A stretch of 64,000 nucleotides of DNA from Syngnathus acus. Its lineage: Eukaryota > Chordata > Actinopteri > Syngnathiformes > Syngnathidae. Every line of letters begins with the position of its first letter. Position 1 is the stretch's first letter. The notes under the pieces are model-generated. The model ran no database searches, had not been told where the DNA came from, and saw only the letters and a program-made list of their open reading frames with translations. Shown here piece by piece: positions 62,201-64,000 of the stretch. A program made the position numbers and the translations under genes. The stretch lies in NCBI RefSeq assembly GCF_901709675.1, contig NC_051100.1, positions 11,132,786 through 11,196,785 on the forward strand. The letters are read 5' to 3'.

Positions 62201-63628
62201 TACGGTTACGACACGCTTATAGTGAATATATCATTCAATTTTCAGTTGACTTACCGTTCTCCGACGCAGCCATAATTCCTTTTTATTTAGATTTTGCATG
62301 TCATTTTAAATCTCAAGGGAAGTTGCCTTTAAACGGTGAAAAAGTCTTCCAAAAATAATTCGTCTCTTGGTGCAAAGGGAGGAGAACGCGTAAAGTCCGG
62401 TGACATCTGACGTCTGCAAAGTCCCGAGTTAAATCCCTTAAGAAAAGCTCATCTCGTAGGCTTTAAAGAGGTGACACTCGTCTCCGCAAACGTCTTTTCT
62501 GACGCACCAAGAACGTGTCGACCACAAACAAGCACTAACGGTCATCTCTACTTCGACGGCGGAGGAGTTCTGGCCAGAAGCCACAAATGCCAAGTTTTGG
62601 CAAAAGAGGGAGGAACCCAATTGAAACCGACGTGAGGAAGTGAACAAGTTGCAAACTTTGCACAAGCGTCCAATTGTGCAATGTGTGATGCACATCACGT
62701 ATTTAGAAGCATTGAGAGCCTACACACAGATTGTGACCAGCCTGCAGCATAACAAGATTGGCCATCTAACCCAGAAGGATTAAAGCGACTCTTTACATCC
62801 ACTCTCTCCTCTACACAAGCACACCACCTGTGAATCATTGTACAAGTCTTCAGTCTATCCAGTACCGACGCATACCTGTCATGTCCCCTATCGGTTGACA
62901 CTACGTACAACACAACTGTTGTCAAGGCAACACATCCGCAAAGCAGCTCATCAATTTTACAAAAGGAAACAAAGCTCAGGAGACCCAAGCATCTCGCTCT
63001 TGTTGTTGTTGATATTTGGCAAGGCCTTTGCAGCACTTTAGAACATCTCCAATGCAACAAAAACGCAGGATGACGAAATGGAGATGAAAAAACAAAGGAG
63101 CTTTTAGTGGGAAATAACATGCGTGCTGTGTCTGCAAGGAGAGGAACGGAATTTCAGAATAAGTCAGCAGGAGTTCACGTCGGGAGCAAAACTAGCGTCA
63201 AATCTGGGAGGTAGATGTTATAATACACTATACGGACAAAAGTATTGAGACAAACGTGTTTGTTGTGAGTACCGTGAAGAGAAAAGTCAAATTTTAAAAG
63301 AAGAAGAACCACACACAACAAAGCAAAGCCACAACCAGAGCGGTTTTGACGGCAACCTAATGAGCCGATACCTTCATCGTCATCTGACATGGACTCCTCC
63401 TCCAGACTTTCAGGCACATTGGCCCAAACTGTGAGATTTGAATGCATGCGCCGTGACACATGCACACGTGTTAACACATCACAACAAGGCACAGTTTCTA
63501 TGACAGTACAATCATGCCGTGCAGGAAACAAAACAAAAAACTGTTGTTAGCTTACCTTCGTCATCTGACATGTCCAGGAACTCGTTCATGGTTTCCGGGA
63601 CGTTGATTTTGTGTTTTTCGGCTGCACT
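38219..63628 (-). CDS. ank3: Ankyrin-3 (ankyrin-G), from the post-repeat linker to the C terminus
   Basis: Partial: the ankyrin-repeat exons lie beyond the right edge. Minus-strand exons: 63556-63628, 63372-63428, 61040-61163, 57903-58005, 57356-57400, 56852-56961, 55453-55677, 55177-55331, 54818-55029, 54520-54727, 54358-54454, 54053-54281, 53837-53962, 53507-53629, 53046-53072, 52505-52586, 44309-51418, 43410-43484, 43166-43297, 42934-43077, 39886-41092, 39650-39815, 39237-39317, 38788-38871, 38590-38685 and 38219-38290. They sum to 11163 bases, 3720 codons plus TAG. Order: linker ([16 protein letters not shown]), ZU5-ZU5-UPA module, Ser-rich segment, giant exon, death domain, tail ending DKKFHS-stop (human ends EKKSHS). 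Ankyrin-G anchors sodium channels, neurofascin and spectrin at axon initial segments and nodes. It is ank3 rather than ank1/ank2 because of the giant-exon sequence and the ccdc6 neighbour. Confidence 0.93.
38590..39317 (-). CDS. ank3: ank3 C-terminal exons with two related basic motifs
   Basis: Exon 39237-39317 encodes [18 protein letters not shown]. Exons 38788-38871 and 38590-38685 together encode [15 protein letters not shown] followed by VIRKVIRRL. The latter corresponds to the ankyrin tail motif I recall as EEYIDEHGHTVVKKVTRKIIRR. The former looks like a shortened relative of the same motif. All three exons are 81, 84 and 96 bp, multiples of three in phase 0, so each could be spliced in or out without a frame change. 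Confidence 0.75.
39650..41092 (-). CDS. ank3: ank3 acidic C-terminal regulatory region (two exons)
   Basis: Exon 39886-41092 (1207 bp) follows the death domain in phase ([18 protein letters not shown]), then is Pro/His-rich, then strongly acidic with many Glu-rich blocks ([16 protein letters not shown]). Exon 39650-39815 adds a Ser-rich segment ([18 protein letters not shown]). This is the least conserved part of ankyrins; I recognise the position more than the sequence. The 1207-bp exon enters in phase 1 and leaves in phase 2, so it cannot be skipped alone without changing frame. Confidence 0.75.
41342..41601. mobile_element. hAT-like non-autonomous element, about 260 bp
   Basis: The left end CAGGGCTTCTCAAACATTTTGG and the right end TTGTTTGAGAACCACTA are the inverted ends typical of hAT (Charlie-like) short elements. 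The 8 bases outside the ends, ATATAAAG and ATATATTG, match at six positions, as for an old 8-bp target duplication. There is no transposase. It is in an ank3 intron, immediately next to the 41610-42289 frame. Confidence 0.7.
41610..42289 (-). CDS. Possible alternative terminal exon of ank3, Pro/Ser-rich
   Basis: After the acceptor CCGCCCCTCAG at 42290 a frame of 226 codons runs to TAG at 41610-41612. It enters in phase 1, exactly the phase in which the death-domain exon 42934-43077 leaves. The product would be rich in Pro and Ser ([20 protein letters not shown], then many SPxxPS words). No good donor was seen before the stop, so it would be a terminal exon replacing the usual tail. No homologue was recognised; low-complexity composition means a chance frame is possible. 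Confidence 0.35.
42934..43484 (-). CDS. ank3: ank3 death-domain exons
   Basis: Exons 43410-43484, 43166-43297 and 42934-43077, all entered and left in phase 1, encode the ankyrin death domain. It runs [79 protein letters not shown], then [13 protein letters not shown]. These blocks are very close to human ankyrin-G as I remember it. Because the preceding spectrin-module exon (52505-52586) also leaves in phase 1, the death domain can join it directly when the giant exon is skipped. Confidence 0.95.
44309..51418 (-). CDS. ank3: Giant exon of ank3 (7110 bp, 2370 residues)
   Basis: A single open frame from the acceptor at 51419 (after a long pyrimidine tract) to the donor at 44308, phase 1 at both ends and divisible by three. 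It corresponds to the neuron-specific exon of 270/480-kDa ankyrin-G. It starts with a Ser-rich region holding many SP(I/L)K-type motifs (SSPIKTV, SSPLKS). Highly conserved stretches follow: [74 protein letters not shown] and [20 protein letters not shown]. At the C-terminal side S-x-(I/L)-P words recur (SRLPVK, SRIPVK, SRLPLK, SKLPVY, SQIPVR), matching the SxIP type known to bind EB proteins in giant ankyrin-G. Its giant form organises the axon initial segment. If the donor is not used the frame runs on 24 codons to a stop at 44235, without the death domain. Confidence 0.97.
53046..53072 (-). CDS. ank3: 27-nt microexon of ank3
   Basis: The nine-codon exon EMESDPDDE is bounded by CAG and GTAAAT and keeps phase 0 on both sides. 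It matches ETESDQDDE in human ankyrin-G. Its small size and symmetric phase make it a candidate for regulated inclusion. Confidence 0.8.
53289..53317. repeat. (AGAGC)n pentanucleotide run
   Basis: Five to six tandem AGAGC units in an ank3 intron. Confidence 0.85.
53837..56961 (-). CDS. ank3: ank3 ZU5-ZU5-UPA spectrin-binding module
   Basis: Eight minus-strand exons (56852-56961, 55453-55677, 55177-55331, 54818-55029, 54520-54727, 54358-54454, 54053-54281 and 53837-53962) encode the module that binds beta-spectrin. Markers are [20 protein letters not shown] (contains the DAR triplet needed for spectrin binding in ankyrins), [96 protein letters not shown] and [20 protein letters not shown]. 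Conservation with human ankyrin-G is very high as I recall it. One junction uses a GC donor (see 54455-54519). Confidence 0.95.
54455..54519 (-). other. ank3: 65-bp GC-AG intron in ank3
   Basis: The upstream exon ends CATTACAG and the intron begins GCACGG. The next exon starts GAGGGACGTCC after TTGCACAG. Joining here gives [13 protein letters not shown], as in other ankyrins. No GT donor restores that peptide, and read-through meets a TGA within ten codons. The intron is therefore GC-AG and only 65 bp long. Confidence 0.8.
56245..56397. mobile_element. Mariner-like MITE, 153 bp, TA target site
   Basis: Ends CAGTAATCCCCCGCTTTATC and, inverted, CAGTGATCCCCCATTCC, each flanked by TA (56243-56244 and 56398-56399). 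The ends match the widely seen fish CAGTAATCCC mariner-type family. It lies in an ank3 intron between 55677 and 56852. Confidence 0.75.
57356..57400 (-). CDS. ank3: 45-nt alternative exon of ank3
   Basis: Fifteen codons, [15 protein letters not shown], between TTCAG and GTATC, phase 0 on both sides. It falls between the [14 protein letters not shown] exon and the [18 protein letters not shown] exon, where mammalian ankyrins also carry optional sequence just before the first ZU5 domain. Skipping it would not alter the frame. Confidence 0.75.
58231..58278. repeat. (CTACAA/CTACTA)n run
   Basis: Imperfect trinucleotide-based run of ACT/ACA units in an ank3 intron. Confidence 0.7.
58430..58800 (+). 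mobile_element. Degenerate reverse-transcriptase fragment of a second LINE family
   Basis: The plus strand reads [20 protein letters not shown], then [20 protein letters not shown]. The polymerase motif is YADN instead of YADD, and the frame decays after about 100 codons. The wording differs from the LINE at 23-26 kb, so it is another family. It is an old dead fragment, antisense within an ank3 intron. Confidence 0.8.
58801..61039. other. ank3 intron, nothing else recognised
   Basis: Part of the intron between exons 57903-58005 and 61040-61163. Several 60-170-codon frames exist on both strands (for example plus 58768-59280) but none shows similarity, exon borders or a plausible composition. 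Confidence 0.5.
62255..62273 (-). CDS. ank3: Internal first coding exon of ank3 (repeat-less isoform)
   Basis: On the minus strand ATG at 62273 opens MAASEN plus one base, then a good GTAAG donor at 62254. The phase fits the next exon (61040-61163), giving [20 protein letters not shown] short human ankyrin-G isoform begins MALPQSEDAMTGDTDKYL at the same place, replacing all ankyrin repeats. With every downstream exon included the product would be 3683 residues. The promoter would lie in 62274-62700. Confidence 0.7.
62274..62700 (-). promoter_or_regulatory. Candidate internal ank3 promoter
   Basis: The position directly upstream of the MAASEN exon implies a promoter here. CpG dinucleotides are more frequent around 62380-62640 than in neighbouring introns. 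No TATA box or other decisive element was found. Confidence 0.35.
63228..63262. mobile_element. Tc1/mariner-like end fragment
   Basis: The words ACACTATACGGACAAAAGTATTG and GAGACAAAC match the characteristic fish Tc1-like terminus that starts TACACTATATGGACAAAAGT. No opposite end was seen nearby, so only a remnant remains, in an ank3 intron. Confidence 0.55.
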
Positions 63629-64000
63629 CTGTTAATATTGGAGGGAAAGTAATCGTCAGAGCCAAAATACATGATACAAAACACATGATTTTGTAAAACA
63701 AAGATTTTTTCCCCTTTTTGGTCCCATTTTAAATCCATCTATTAGCTTCATCCTAGCCAGCGCTAAGCTAGTTCGTCTTTTCAATTCAAGTTTGCAAGCT
63801 CAACTTGGTGCATGGCGTTAGCCGGCCAAATATTACCATTGCTAGCCAGCTGACGGTCAAATATTATACTTTAATATTTTGTTTCAATAACTCAGTTTAT
63901 TGTTACGTAAACAAAATATTGAAGCACTAATTAAACTGGTCAACAGTTAATTTGTGTCCCTGAGTGTATCTTTGACAATAACGACTTTTATCTAGCATAG

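Overview
The window is nuclear DNA of a vertebrate, almost certainly a ray-finned (teleost) fish. It has large intron-split genes with GT-AG junctions, CA/GT microsatellites, fish-style non-LTR retrotransposons and small inverted-repeat elements. Gene order is PHYHIPL, FAM13C, SLC16A9, CCDC6, ANK3, the order I recall for human chromosome 10q21. I assembled exons by hand from reading frame, splice sites and remembered family similarity. The summed exon lengths of fam13c, the RhoGAP gene, slc16a9, ccdc6 and ank3 each come to a whole number of codons.

Left part (1-17.3 kb): phyhipl runs rightward (its first coding exon is outside the window) and converges on leftward fam13c. Upstream of fam13c on the same strand is a five-exon gene for a 253-residue protein that is little more than a RhoGAP domain. 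It stops just where a FAM13A/B-type protein would continue, so the RhoGAP and coiled-coil halves appear to be two separate transcription units here.

Middle (17.5-35.5 kb): slc16a9 (a 12-helix monocarboxylate-type transporter) is leftward. Its long first intron holds a solo LTR with a perfect 5-bp target duplication and a frameshifted, 5'-truncated LINE. ccdc6, a coiled-coil protein, is complete in nine leftward exons.

Right part (35.5-64 kb): leftward ank3 (ankyrin-G) fills the rest. The ankyrin-repeat exons lie beyond the right edge. Present are the linker, an internal first exon for repeat-less isoforms, the ZU5-ZU5-UPA spectrin-binding module, a 7.1-kb in-frame giant exon, the death domain and the variable C-terminal tail. 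Two extra exon-like ORFs may give alternative C termini.

No CRISPR array, operon, tRNA or rRNA gene was recognised. The genes are a conserved chromosomal block rather than a pathway. The points most worth a second look are the free-standing RhoGAP gene, the fam13c start codon lying inside a splice-acceptor tract, the 65-bp GC-AG intron in ank3 and the two unassigned ank3 exon candidates.
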